Shown here piece after piece: positions 16,952 through 25,540 of a stretch of 64,000 bases of DNA. This DNA is from Nevskia sp. (GTDB taxonomy: Bacteria; Pseudomonadota; Gammaproteobacteria; Nevskiales; Nevskiaceae), in NCBI GenBank assembly GCA_021732745.1, contig JAKFUK010000002.1, positions 744,001 through 808,000 on the forward strand. Reading direction: 5' to 3'. The notes beneath the pieces are model-generated. The model was given only the letters and a program-made list of their open reading frames with translations. It was not told where the DNA came from and ran no database searches. Position numbers and translations under genes: made by a program. Within the stretch, counting starts at the first letter, position 1. Every line of letters starts with the position of its first letter.

Positions 16952-17365
16952 TCAGGCCAGCTTCTTGAGTCCGCGGCCGATGCCGAGCTTGAGCACCTGC
17001 TTGATCAGCACCGCAGCGCCGGGCACGGCGGCATCGAGATCAATGCGCCACTGCACCTGACTGCCGCCACCGGGCAGCGCCTTGAAAGTCAGCCGGCCGT
17101 GATGGTCCTTCACCGGCCAGCCGCCCCGGGTGATCTTGTAGTCGATCGACTTGTCGACCACGGCGCCCACCACCGTTTCCTCGATCGCCACCGGCCCGAC
17201 ACCAATGCGCCGCACCGAACCGATGCCGTTCGGCGACGTCTTGCCCTCCTTGATCCGCTTCACCGGCACGCCGAGCACGCTGCCCAGGCGATCGTGATCT
17301 TCGAGTGCTGCGTACAGCTCCGCGACGGAACGGGACGATTCCTGAGTGATCTGGATGGTCTGCAT
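16952..17365 (-). CDS. SRPBCC-fold protein
   Basis: The 137-residue product follows the START/polyketide-cyclase (SRPBCC) pattern: a first strand MQTIQITQESSRSVAELYAA, a V-shaped helix pair with LEDHDRLGSVL, a long beta-sheet with GSVRRIGVGPVAIEETVV and YKITRGGWPVKDHHGRLTF, and a C-terminal helix LIKQVLKLGIGRGLKKL. Such proteins bind small hydrophobic ligands in a deep cavity. No catalytic residue can be assigned. It is followed by a hairpin terminator. Confidence 0.82.
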   Translation of the reverse strand: MQTIQITQESSRSVAELYAALEDHDRLGSVLGVPVKRIKEGKTSPNGIGSVRRIGVGPVAIEETVVGAVVDKSIDYKITRGGWPVKDHHGRLTFKALPGGGSQVQWRIDLDAAVPGAAVLIKQVLKLGIGRGLKKLA

Positions 17366-17530
17366 GGCGCGCGGCTCACGGGTCGGACAAGGAGCGCGCA
17401 GCCTACCTTGCGGCAGCGCAACAATGCCGATTTCCGGACGCTATCGCCGATTGGGCTGTCTTGACCCGGCGCAGCTTTCCTACCGCCGGACTACCTTTCA
17501 TCTACCGTTCGTCAGCCTCCTCTTTCAAGC

Positions 17531-17770
17531 ATGCGCAAGCTCTACTCGGGTCCCTCCCGCATCGACGCCAGCGTGCAGTTGCAGGCCTGGCTGGAGGCCG
17601 CCGTCGATGGCCGGGTCATCAGCATTGCCGCGTTCCGTGACCAATCGGAACTGCTCAGCGAAACCCATCGCCTGGCCCGCCACGACAGCCGCGAACTGAC
17701 GGAACTGGTGCCATCGCTGCTCGCTGCACTGGAAAGCCGCATCGCGCCGAGGTTCGCGCGCGTTCACTGA
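17531..17770 (+). CDS. Small hypothetical protein
   Basis: The 79-residue frame reads MRKLYSGPSRIDASVQLQAW and is predicted mostly helical, without signal peptide, membrane segment or known motif. Overlapping frames exist on both strands here, so the assignment rests on the fit to the gap and on codon composition like that of neighbouring genes. It precedes dusC by 114 nt, with two hairpins in between. Confidence 0.45.
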   Translation: MRKLYSGPSRIDASVQLQAWLEAAVDGRVISIAAFRDQSELLSETHRLARHDSRELTELVPSLLAALESRIAPRFARVH

Positions 17771-17823
17771 ACAATCGTTGCAAAGGCAGGGAAGAGCACC
17801 GAGGCTTGGGGAAGCCGGAGGAA

Positions 17824-17843
17824 GCCCTCCCGAAAGGGAGGGC
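17824..17843. other. GAAA-tetraloop hairpin upstream of dusC
   Basis: GCCCTCCC-GAAA-GGGAGGGC is a perfect 8-bp stem closed by a GNRA tetraloop. A second small hairpin (GGCTT-GGGG-AAGCC) lies just before it. No T-run follows, so it is not a standard terminator for the 79-residue gene. It ends 41 nt before the dusC start and could be a leader structure of the dusC mRNA. Confidence 0.6.
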
Positions 17844-17884
17844 GACCGCTATGATCCGCGCCTCATCAAACCGGACTGCACCCG

Positions 17885-18838
17885 ATGCAACTCGCGCTCG
17901 CGCCGATGGAAGGCCTCATCGACGAAACGATGCGCAGCCTGCTGACCGGCGTCGGCGGCATCGACTGGTGCGTGTCGGAGTTCGTGCGCATCAATCAAAC
18001 GCTGTTGCCGGCGCACTGTTTCCTCAAGCTCGCCCCTGAACTGCAACGCGGCGCACGCACGCCATCCGGCACGCCGATGCGCGTGCAACTGCTCGGTTCC
18101 GATCCCGCCTGTGTCGCCGACAACGCCGCTTTTGCAGCAACGCTCGGCGCGCCGGTCATTGATCTCAACTTTGGCTGCCCGGCCAAGACCGTCAACAAGT
18201 CCCGAGGCGGCGCGGTGCTGCTGAAGGAGCCGGAACTGCTGCACGCCATCGTCTGTGCCGTGCGCCGGGCGCTTCCGGCGAATGTGCCAGTCACCGCCAA
18301 GATGCGCCTCGGCTTCGAGCATGCCGACGATGCCGAAACCTGTGCCCGGGCGCTGGCAGATGGCGGTGCCGCCTCGATCGTCGTCCACGCCCGCACCAAG
18401 CTCGATGGCTACAAGCCGCCTGCCTACTGGGAGCGGATCGGCAGCATCCGCGATGCCGTCAAGGTGCCGGTGTTTGCCAACGGCGAAGTCTGGAGCGTGG
18501 CCGACTGGCGTCGTTGCCGCGCCTTGAGCGGCGTCGACGACGTGATGCTCGGTCGCGGCATGATCGCCACGCCCGATCTGGGCTTGCAGATCGCCGCTGC
18601 CCGCGACGGCCGGGACATCGTGCCGATGACCTGGGCGGAGATTCAGCCGATGGTCCAGCGCTACTGGGACATCGTCTGCGCCGGCGTGGCCACGCCCCGG
18701 CATGCGCCGGGGCTGCTGAAACAATGGCTGGTTTGGCTGGCGCGCAGCTATCCGGAAGCGGCCGCCCTGTTCGCGGCCGTGCGGACGCTGAACACGGCGG
18801 AGGCGATCAGCCCGCTGGTGATCGCCTCCGCTCAGTAG
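17885..18838 (+). CDS. dusC: tRNA-dihydrouridine(16) synthase DusC
   Basis: The 317-residue flavoprotein has the Dus layout: an FMN-binding TIM barrel starting [12 protein letters not shown], the catalytic Cys98 in [15 protein letters not shown], the phosphate-binding VFANGEVWS, and [14 protein letters not shown]. Cys98 and the overall length match DusC, which reduces uridine 16 in the tRNA D-loop. The final residues and the amber stop run directly into a palindromic repeat: TAG at 18836-18838 is the GTAG head of the element. Confidence 0.92.
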   Translation: MQLALAPMEGLIDETMRSLLTGVGGIDWCVSEFVRINQTLLPAHCFLKLAPELQRGARTPSGTPMRVQLLGSDPACVADNAAFAATLGAPVIDLNFGCPAKTVNKSRGGAVLLKEPELLHAIVCAVRRALPANVPVTAKMRLGFEHADDAETCARALADGGAASIVVHARTKLDGYKPPAYWERIGSIRDAVKVPVFANGEVWSVADWRRCRALSGVDDVMLGRGMIATPDLGLQIAAARDGRDIVPMTWAEIQPMVQRYWDIVCAGVATPRHAPGLLKQWLVWLARSYPEAAALFAAVRTLNTAEAISPLVIASAQ

Positions 18839-18921
18839 GGTGGGCAGGCTTCATCTGCACACGCCTGCGCTGTGGATCAACGGAGGCGTATCGGTGGGCA
18901 GAGACGGCCTGCCCACCCTAC
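18835..18921. repeat. Paired GTAG palindromic element, family A
   Basis: The left unit GTAGGGTGGGCAGGCTTCAT and an inverted right unit ending GCCCACCCTAC flank a short spacer. Outer GTAG (18835-18838) and CTAC (18918-18921) are intact. It lies between the convergent dusC and acyl-CoA dehydrogenase genes and supplies the dusC stop codon. Confidence 0.9.
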
Positions 18922-18940
18922 GTGCCTGCGGGCTGCGCGC

Positions 18941-20080
18941 TTACATCGTCCGCGCGATCAGTTCCTTCATGATTTCGTTGGTGCCGCCGTAGATGCGCTG
19001 CGCGCGGGCATCGATCCAGGCGCGGGCGATCGGATACTCGAGCATGTAGCCGTAGCCGCCGTGCAATTGCAGGCATTCGTCGATGACCTTGCCCATCAGA
19101 TCGGACGCCCAGTACTTGGCGGTCGCGGCATCGTCGACACCCAGTTTCTTGTTCAGCACCAGTTCGATGCAGCGGTCGATGTAGACGCGGCCGATCGCCA
19201 GTTCCGCCTTCATCTCGGCGAGCTTGAAACGGGTGTTCTGGAAGCTGGCGACGGTCTTGCCGAACACCTTGCGGTTGCGGGTGTATTCCAGGGTGTGCTT
19301 GAGCGCGGCTTCGGCACCGGCGATCGAGGTGATCGCGATCATCAGCCGTTCCCAGGCCAGTTCCTGCATCAACATCACGAAGCCCATGCCTTCGCGGCCG
19401 AGCAGGTTCTTCTTCGGCACGCGCACGTCCTTGAAGAACAGCTCGCAGGTGTCCTGGGCCTTCATGCCGATCTTGTTCAGCGGCCGGCCCTTGGTGAAGC
19501 CCTCGCGGCTCGCTTCGACCATGATCAGCGAGATGTCCTTCGAGCCTTCGCCGGTGTTGCCGGTCTTGGCGACGACGATCGCCATGTCGCTCAAGTAACC
19601 GTTGGTGATGAAGATCTTCGAGCCGTTGATGATGTAGTCGTCACCGTCGGACACAGCGGTCGTTTTCACGCCCTGCAGGTCGGAACCGGTGCCCGGCTCG
19701 GTCATCGCGATCGCAGTGACCACCTCGCCGGTCGCCATCTTCGGCAGCCACTCCGCCTTCTGTTCCTTGGTGCCGAAGTTGTTGATGTAGTGGGCCACGA
19801 TGTCGGAATGCAGCGAAAAGCCGGTGCCGGAATCGCCGGCGTAGCTCTGCTCTTCCATCAGGATCACGCTGTACAGGCGATCGCCACCGGCGCCGCCGAA
19901 GTCTTCCGGCATCGCCGTGCACAGGAAGCCGAGCTCGCCGGCACGGTTCCAGATCTTGCGATCAACGTGCTGTTGCTTGTCCCACTCCTCGCGATGCGGC
20001 ACCACTTCATCGGCGTAAAAGCGGGCCACGCTCTTGCGGAAATCTTCGTGTTCGGCGGAAAACAGGGTACGAGGGATCAT
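18941..20080 (-). CDS. Acyl-CoA dehydrogenase, long-chain/isovaleryl type
   Basis: The 379-residue flavoenzyme catalyses alpha-beta desaturation of acyl-CoA in beta-oxidation or branched-chain breakdown. FAD and substrate motifs are present: AIAMTEPGTGSDLQGVKT, FITNGY, and YGGTNEIMKELIART at the C-terminus. A glutamate in the helix QELAWERLMIAI sits where long-chain and isovaleryl-CoA dehydrogenases place their catalytic base. The first residues MIPRTLFSAEHEDFRKSVAR are typical. The protein would pass electrons to ETF. The 156-nt upstream gap contains the first copy of a 21-nt repeat. Confidence 0.92.
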   Translation of the reverse strand: MIPRTLFSAEHEDFRKSVARFYADEVVPHREEWDKQQHVDRKIWNRAGELGFLCTAMPEDFGGAGGDRLYSVILMEEQSYAGDSGTGFSLHSDIVAHYINNFGTKEQKAEWLPKMATGEVVTAIAMTEPGTGSDLQGVKTTAVSDGDDYIINGSKIFITNGYLSDMAIVVAKTGNTGEGSKDISLIMVEASREGFTKGRPLNKIGMKAQDTCELFFKDVRVPKKNLLGREGMGFVMLMQELAWERLMIAITSIAGAEAALKHTLEYTRNRKVFGKTVASFQNTRFKLAEMKAELAIGRVYIDRCIELVLNKKLGVDDAATAKYWASDLMGKVIDECLQLHGGYGYMLEYPIARAWIDARAQRIYGGTNEIMKELIARTM

Positions 20081-20217
20081 CGCGTGCTCCGGCCGGGGCG
20101 GCCATGTCGTTGGGGGTTCGGGCAGCGCCAGACAGGTAATCGAAGTTACATACGGTCCGGACTGTTTTATATGAACTCACAGCCAAGCCCCGGCTGTCAA
20201 CGCGAGTCCCGCCCCGA

Positions 20218-20238
20218 AATTGGGGTCAGATACAGATT
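20218..20238 (+). repeat. 21-nt direct repeat, copy 1
   Basis: The sequence is AATT followed by GGGGTCAGATACAGATT. An identical copy in the same orientation lies at 21119-21139. The two bracket the DUF1223 gene. The last bases overlap the DUF1223 stop codon. The motif resembles the GGGGTCAGA/GGGGACAGA short repeats scattered near IS200/RAYT-type elements in proteobacteria; that link is from memory of the family, not shown here. Confidence 0.85.
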
Positions 20239-21001
20239 AATTGGCAGATGCAGGCGTCGCTGCGACTGCCCAGACCCGCCCGCCGCGCTCCTGCACGACC
20301 AGCGCCAGGCGCTCGCCGCGCTCGTCGGCTTTCAGAATCTCGTTCAGTTCCAGCGGCTCGTTCGACCAGTCCCCCAGCTTGCGGATCGAGCGCACGACGT
20401 TCGGATAGACGATGCGCTTGCCGCCGTTCTCGCCGCCGCGGATGGTGGTGGCCAACTCGCGATCGAAGCTGATCAGCCAGATGTCGCCGATGGCACCCGC
20501 CTCGGCAGTCTTGCCGAGGCTGAGCTTGACCATCTGCCCTTCGCGGCTGATCGCGGCCGGGGCGGTCAGCTTGCGCCGCGCGGCGGACAGGATTTCGTCC
20601 TCCGCCTGCCCGCGCCGGGAACCGACCATCGCCGACTGCCCGTCGATCACCAGCTGCGGCGTGTAGACCTGAAAGCCGCGCCGCTGCGCATAGCCGTGCT
20701 GGCGCGCGGTGAACACGGGGCTCGCGAACGGATCGACCCAGCCGAGGTAATCCCAGTAATCGACGTGAAAACCGAGCGCCAGCACATCGCTGCGCCCGGA
20801 CAGCTCGCGCAGCACGGCGTCGGCCGGCGGGCAGGACGAGCAACCCTGCGAGGTGAACAGCTCGAGCAGCACCGGACGTGCTTCAGCGGCGGTTTTCACT
20901 GTCGGATCAACAGCTTGCGCGCTGGCAGAGGACAAGGCACCGGCCGACATCAGCAGCGCCGTCAAGGGCTGGAACCAGCGGCGGGAGGATGAAAAGCTCA
21001 T
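20237..21001 (-). CDS. DUF1223 secreted thioredoxin-like protein
   Basis: The 254-residue product has a signal peptide (MSFSSSRRWFQPLTALLMSA and on to SAQA) and a thioredoxin-like domain: VLLELFTSQGCSSCPPADAV with a CSSC pair, HVDYWDYLGWVDPFASP, and YTPQLVIDG with the cis-proline. This is the DUF1223 family of periplasmic proteins with a probable thiol-redox role. I chose ATG 21001, with GGAG 8 nt upstream, over a GTG at 21010. The stop overlaps one copy of the 21-nt repeat, so gene plus upstream region sits between direct repeats. Confidence 0.88.
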   Translation of the reverse strand: MSFSSSRRWFQPLTALLMSAGALSSASAQAVDPTVKTAAEARPVLLELFTSQGCSSCPPADAVLRELSGRSDVLALGFHVDYWDYLGWVDPFASPVFTARQHGYAQRRGFQVYTPQLVIDGQSAMVGSRRGQAEDEILSAARRKLTAPAAISREGQMVKLSLGKTAEAGAIGDIWLISFDRELATTIRGGENGGKRIVYPNVVRSIRKLGDWSNEPLELNEILKADERGERLALVVQERGGRVWAVAATPASAN

Positions 21002-21116
21002 GGTCGGCACTCCAAGAATCGGGCAGACCCGCAGACTGCGCCCGCCGAACCGTCGCCGCGATATCCGAACGTCCGCAATTCAGGTGCGATTCGCCGCCGC
21101 CTCGCTTCATCGGCGC

Positions 21117-22145
21117 TTAATTGGGGTCAGATACAGATTGTTTCTGCGCGGCTTCCCATTGGCGCGCCTCGGTCAGCACGGCGTCGAAGGCCTCGGCCTT
21201 GTTCAGCAGGCGGGCCTTGACCGTTGCCGGCAGCGCTTTTTCCTTGCCGTCGTCGTCCTGCGGCATTTCGCCGCGACGCACCGAGCGGAGGATGCGCCTG
21301 ACTTCCCCGGCTGCGTGCGCAGGCGTCTGCAACAGCACCAGGTGCTTCATCTTGTTGGGGTTTTTCGGGATATGGCAGTCGTTGCACTGGCCTTCGCGCA
21401 GTTCCAGCGCCAGCGCCCGATAGGCGCTTTCGATGGCCGCCAGATGCGGGTTGCCGGCGCTGTACAGACCGTCGAACAGGGTGACTTGCGGCTGCGTGCG
21501 GCCAGCGGCATCGGTCCATAGCCATTGGCCGTCGAAGGCTGCGACATCGGCGGCGACCTGCGCGGCCAGCGGCGCGTCCACCGTCCCCGGCAGGAACTGG
21601 GCAACCTTGATCCGGCCGCTGCCCGGCGAGATGTAGAACAGCAGCGCCGTCGTCGATTGATAGGCCCCCCACTTGGTGGCGTCATGCCAGAACGGGTACG
21701 GGAACTGTCCGGGTGCCAGGCGATTGCGAAAACGCACCGGCAGGGTCGCCTTGTAAAGCTGCTCGGTTTCGTCGAAAACCACCGTGGCGCGGCCCTCGAA
21801 CATGAATAGCGGCGCGTACAGGCCGGCGTAGACATCGGGCGCGAACTGGGTCAGCGGCGTGTCCTTGATCGGCTGGCCGCGCGCCCGGCCCCAGAGCAGC
21901 ACCTCGGGCAAGCTGTCGCGCAGGGCGGACTTGCCGAACAGCGCCTGACGGCAGCGATCAAAGGCGGCCTGATCCTCCGGTGCCGCGATCGGGCACTGAG
22001 CACCGAGTTCGGCAGCAACTGCCGAGTAACGCGCCTGCAGACGTTGCAGGCGCGCTTCCGGAGACTCGCGAAAGCCGATGTAGACGATCGCAGCCAAAGC
22101 GGCCAAGGCAGCGCTGATGACGAGGGGTTTGCGAAACAGTCGCAC
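21117..22145 (-). CDS. Membrane-anchored protein with one CxxCH haem-c motif
   Basis: The 342-residue product has an N-terminal signal anchor (about residues 8-24, VISAALAALAAIVYIGF). A single covalent-haem motif, CNDCH, follows ALELREGQ in the C-terminal third, followed by PKNPNKMKHLVLL. The region before it is unassigned. It is probably a periplasmic monohaem cytochrome-like protein. The last residues, QSVSDPN, are encoded by copy 2 of the 21-nt repeat, so the native C-terminus appears replaced or extended. It diverges from the pseudouridine synthase gene with a 46-nt gap. Confidence 0.72.
   Translation of the reverse strand: MRLFRKPLVISAALAALAAIVYIGFRESPEARLQRLQARYSAVAAELGAQCPIAAPEDQAAFDRCRQALFGKSALRDSLPEVLLWGRARGQPIKDTPLTQFAPDVYAGLYAPLFMFEGRATVVFDETEQLYKATLPVRFRNRLAPGQFPYPFWHDATKWGAYQSTTALLFYISPGSGRIKVAQFLPGTVDAPLAAQVAADVAAFDGQWLWTDAAGRTQPQVTLFDGLYSAGNPHLAAIESAYRALALELREGQCNDCHIPKNPNKMKHLVLLQTPAHAAGEVRRILRSVRRGEMPQDDDGKEKALPATVKARLLNKAEAFDAVLTEARQWEAAQKQSVSDPN
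21119..21139 (+). repeat. 21-nt direct repeat, copy 2
   Basis: Identical to the copy at 20218-20238 (AATT plus GGGGTCAGATACAGATT). It encodes the last residues and overlaps the stop codon of the haem-c protein gene on the minus strand. Confidence 0.85.
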
Positions 22146-22191
22146 AAGGCTGCTGCCGTTGCAGAAAACAGGGTTTACGTATTATCGCGGC

Positions 22192-23091
22192 ATGAACGAA
22201 GCGACCGCGAATGTCCGCCCGCCGATGCGCGACGGCGTCGGTGCCAGCAGCGTCCGCCTGCCGCCTGGGCGCTGGCCGCTGCTGCTCGATTTCATGAGCG
22301 AACGCTTTCCGGAGGTGCCGCGCGACATCTGGCAGTCGCGCATGCAGTTGGGCCGCGTGCAGGACGCCGACGGCAGCGCGCTGGACGATGCCACGCCCTA
22401 CCGCGCCGGCCGCCTGGTTCACTATTACCGAGACTTGCGGCGCGAAACGCCGATCCCGTTCGCGGCGGAAATCCTCTACCGCGATGCCCACTTGCTGGTT
22501 GCCGACAAGCCGCATTTCCTGGCCACCGTCCCTTCCGGCAAATATCTGCGCGAAACCCTGCTGGTGCGCCTGAAAAAGGCGACCGGACTCGCGGATCTGG
22601 TACCGCTGCACCGGCTGGACCGCGCCACCGCCGGCCTCGTGCTGTTCTCGGTCGACAGCGCGACGCGCGCGGCCTACAGCGCGCTGTTCGCGACCCGCAG
22701 CATCGAGAAAACCTACGAAGCCCTGGCTCCGACAGGAGCCGATCCGGCCTTCCCGGTCACCCATCGCAGCCGTCTGGTCGCCAGCACGCCGTTTTTTCGC
22801 ATGGAAGAAGCGCCCGGCGAGCCGAACAGCGAAACCCGCGTCGAGCTGATCGAAACGCTCGGCGCGATCAGCCGCTACCGTCTGCATCCGCACACCGGCC
22901 GCAAGCACCAATTGCGCGTGCATATGGCGGCTCTCGGGCTGCCGATCGTCAACGATCTCTGGTATCCGGCGCTGCTCGATGACGCGGTCGATGACTACGC
23001 GCGGCCGCTGAAGCTTTTGGCGCGCAGCCTCGCCTTCGTCGATCCGGTGACTGGCGAAGCGCGGCACTTCGAGAGCCGGCGCCAGTTGTAG
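22192..23091 (+). CDS. RluA-family pseudouridine synthase
   Basis: The 299-residue enzyme converts uridine to pseudouridine in rRNA or tRNA. Motif II, HRLDRATAGL at residues 140-149, contains the catalytic Asp143. It is preceded by LLVADKPHFLATVP and followed by HTGRKHQLRVHMA (motif III). The N-terminal 85 residues look like a degenerate S4-type RNA-binding region. The ATG at 22192 gives the usual start. An earlier in-frame start at 22117 would overlap the divergent gene. The stop TAG (23089-23091) comes from the GTAG head of a family B repeat. Confidence 0.88.
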   Translation: MNEATANVRPPMRDGVGASSVRLPPGRWPLLLDFMSERFPEVPRDIWQSRMQLGRVQDADGSALDDATPYRAGRLVHYYRDLRRETPIPFAAEILYRDAHLLVADKPHFLATVPSGKYLRETLLVRLKKATGLADLVPLHRLDRATAGLVLFSVDSATRAAYSALFATRSIEKTYEALAPTGADPAFPVTHRSRLVASTPFFRMEEAPGEPNSETRVELIETLGAISRYRLHPHTGRKHQLRVHMAALGLPIVNDLWYPALLDDAVDDYARPLKLLARSLAFVDPVTGEARHFESRRQL

Positions 23092-23155
23092 GGCGGCCCG
23101 TGGCCGCCGCCCCCGTCGATCAACACGGATGCACGGCGGCCAAGGGCCGCCCTAC
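23088..23155. repeat. Paired GTAG palindromic element, family B
   Basis: The left unit is GTAGGGCGGCCCGTGGCCGC and the right inverted unit ends GGCCGCCCTAC. It lies exactly between two convergent genes. The left GTAG gives the pseudouridine synthase its TAG stop, and the right CTAC, read on the other strand, gives the helicase its TAG stop. Confidence 0.92.
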
Positions 23156-25425
23156 CCGATCACCCACCACGCCGGCAGCAGCGCCTGCACCTCGGGCCGG
23201 GCATAACGCGGGTCGATCAGCACCACCACGCCGCGATCGTCGCGATGGCGGATCACCCGGCCGGCGGCCTGCACCACCTTGCGCAGGCCCGGATACAGGT
23301 AAGTGTAGGCGTAGCCCGCTCCAAACAGCGCTTCCATGCGGCGCGCCATTTCCTCGTTGACCGGGTTCACCTGCGGGATGCCGAGGGTGACCACGAAAGC
23401 GCCGATCAGCCGCTGTCCGGGCAGATCAATGCCTTCGGAAAACACGCCGCCGAGCACCGCAAAGCCGATGCCGGTGCCGGACGCCGCAAAGCGATCGAGA
23501 AAAGCCGTGCGCGCGGCTTCATCCATGCGCCGCGCCTGCGCCCAGACCGGCAGGCGTGGCGCGGTCGCGCGCAGCGCCGCCAGCGTGCTTTCGAGGTAAT
23601 CGAAGCTGGAAAAGAAGGCCAGATAGTTGCCGGGCTGCGCGGCGTACTGGCTGGCGATCAGCCGGGCGATCGGCGCGAACGAGGCCTCGCGGCGATCGAA
23701 GCGGGTGGAAACGTCAAGTGCAAGCTGCACCCGCAACTGCTCGGCGGCGAACGGCGACGGCAGATCGAGCCAGGGCGCGGCTTCCGGCAGGCCAAGCAGG
23801 TCGCGGTAGTAGCCGGGCGGGTTGAGCGTTGCCGAAAACAGCACCGCGCCGTGTGCGGCTTCCAGCCGCGGCTTCAGGAACGGGGCCGGCACGATGTTGC
23901 GCAGACAGACCGTCAGCCGCTCGGGGCCATCGAGCGTCACGTCGATCAGCGAATGGGGGCCGAAGACGTCAATCAGGCGGGTGTAGCCGATGGCCGTGAA
24001 ATAGAACTGCTGGAGATCAGCGGCGAATTCGTCTCTGGATTCAGCCAGCAGGCGGCTGGCATCGCTGATGAAGGCGGACAGCGTGGCGGTCAGGGCATCC
24101 GGCAGCGTGGTCAGCACGCGGTAGCGTGTGTCATCGGCAAAGGCGGTGGAATTGCCAAGATCGGCCAGCGCCTTGCCGATTCTTCGCAGCGCCGCTTTCA
24201 GAGTGCCGGGCGCAACTGCGATGGCCGCACGCAGGGCGTCTTCGTCGAGCGTCAGCGAATACATGTCGCGCGCCCGCTCAACCAGGTTATGGGCTTCGTC
24301 GACCAGCACCGTCACCTGCCATTCGTTGAGCATCTGCAGGGCCGACAGGATGGCGCTGCCATCGAAGTAGTAGTTGTAGTCGCCGACCACGACATCGGCC
24401 CAGCGCACCATTTCCTGTCCCAGGTAATACGGGCAGACCGAATGCCGCGCGGCGAGCTGGCGCAGGCGGTCGCCCGTCAGCGGTGACACCGCCACCGCCG
24501 CGGCGCGGGCCTGCGGCAGGCGGTCGAAAAATCCCTTGGCCAGCGGGCAGGATTCGCCGTTGCAGCGTTTTTCCGGATGGACGCAGCTTTTTTCCCGCGA
24601 CAGCAGTTCCAGCACCCGCAGCGCCGGTTCGCCATCGGCGGGGCGGATCAGGGCCAGCGCGTCCAGCGCCACCTGCCGACCGGGCGATTTCGCGGTGAGG
24701 AAATAGAGTTTGTCGATCGGCGCATGGGCCATCGCCTTCAGCGCCGGAAACAGGGTGCCGACGGTCTTGCCGATGCCGGTGGGTGCCTGGATCAGCAGCG
24801 GCTGGCGGTGTTTCGCGGCGCGGAACACGGCGTTGGCCAGGCTGCGCTGGCCGTGGTTGAAGTCGGCGTGCGGGAACCGAAGCAGGTCGATCGCAGCATT
24901 GCGGCGGGTGCGGTGCGCGGCTTCCTGCGCGGCCCAGGCCAGGTAGTCGGCGGCCAGCGCTTCGACAAAATCGTGCAGCGCGGCCGCCGTGTGCGACTCG
25001 GCGAGCAGGGTTTCAGCTTCGTCGTCGATGTTGAAGTAGACCAGCGCCAGTTCGATGTCCGGGCAGCCGCGCGCGGCGCAGAACAGCGCGCCGTAAACCT
25101 TGAGCTGCGCCCAGTGCAGATGACGGTGGTTGTCGGGTATCCGCGCGACATCGCCGCGATGGGTCTTGATCTCTTCCAGCCGCTGCAATTGCGGATCGTA
25201 GCCATCGGCGCGGCCGCGAATGCGCAGACCACCGACGGCACCTTCAAGCGCGATTTCGCGCTGGTAATCGCCAGCCCGTCGCCCGGCCACGCGGCCGTGC
25301 CCGGCCATGCCTTGGGCAGCACTGGGGGCCGGGGTGAAGCGGCGGTCGAGATCGCCGCGCTTGGCCGCGAATTCGCAGAGTTCGCGGACCGCGACAGCAG
25401 TGGACAGGTTCGCGACGGCGCTCAT
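23152..25425 (-). CDS. XPD/DinG-type iron-sulfur helicase fused to PD-(D/E)XK nuclease-like domain
   Basis: The 757-residue protein has two parts. Residues 1-180 hold a nuclease-like signature, GRADGYD then LEEIKT (Asp74, Glu85, Lys87 as candidate metal/catalytic residues), as in Cas4/AddB-type PD-(D/E)XK domains. The rest is a superfamily 2 helicase: Walker A QAPTGIGKT (214-221), a four-cysteine iron-sulfur insertion (SCVHPEKRCNGESC and SVCPYYL), LVDEAHNLVERA (DEAH box) and a C-terminal AAGRVIRHRDDRG motif. Predicted to unwind 5'-tailed or structured DNA in repair. Its stop codon is supplied by the family B repeat, which it overlaps by 4 nt. Confidence 0.88.
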   Translation of the reverse strand: MSAVANLSTAVAVRELCEFAAKRGDLDRRFTPAPSAAQGMAGHGRVAGRRAGDYQREIALEGAVGGLRIRGRADGYDPQLQRLEEIKTHRGDVARIPDNHRHLHWAQLKVYGALFCAARGCPDIELALVYFNIDDEAETLLAESHTAAALHDFVEALAADYLAWAAQEAAHRTRRNAAIDLLRFPHADFNHGQRSLANAVFRAAKHRQPLLIQAPTGIGKTVGTLFPALKAMAHAPIDKLYFLTAKSPGRQVALDALALIRPADGEPALRVLELLSREKSCVHPEKRCNGESCPLAKGFFDRLPQARAAAVAVSPLTGDRLRQLAARHSVCPYYLGQEMVRWADVVVGDYNYYFDGSAILSALQMLNEWQVTVLVDEAHNLVERARDMYSLTLDEDALRAAIAVAPGTLKAALRRIGKALADLGNSTAFADDTRYRVLTTLPDALTATLSAFISDASRLLAESRDEFAADLQQFYFTAIGYTRLIDVFGPHSLIDVTLDGPERLTVCLRNIVPAPFLKPRLEAAHGAVLFSATLNPPGYYRDLLGLPEAAPWLDLPSPFAAEQLRVQLALDVSTRFDRREASFAPIARLIASQYAAQPGNYLAFFSSFDYLESTLAALRATAPRLPVWAQARRMDEAARTAFLDRFAASGTGIGFAVLGGVFSEGIDLPGQRLIGAFVVTLGIPQVNPVNEEMARRMEALFGAGYAYTYLYPGLRKVVQAAGRVIRHRDDRGVVVLIDPRYARPEVQALLPAWWVIG

Positions 25426-25540
25426 GCCTCGGTCAGGAATTCAGCAACAGGGTCGATCGTACGGGAAGCCGATCGTCGGCCCGCTGATCCGCCGTGCCGA
25501 CGGACGCCCGTCCGAAGACTGCACGACACCAAGCGGGCGT

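Noticed and set aside
20154..20162. GTCCGGAC palindrome upstream of the acyl-CoA dehydrogenase as a TetR/PsrA operator
   Set aside because: Eight bases is common by chance in G+C-rich DNA and no regulator gene is adjacent.
18872..20992. 706-codon plus-strand frame
   Set aside because: Lies opposite the acyl-CoA dehydrogenase and DUF1223 genes, no recognisable motif, biased composition.
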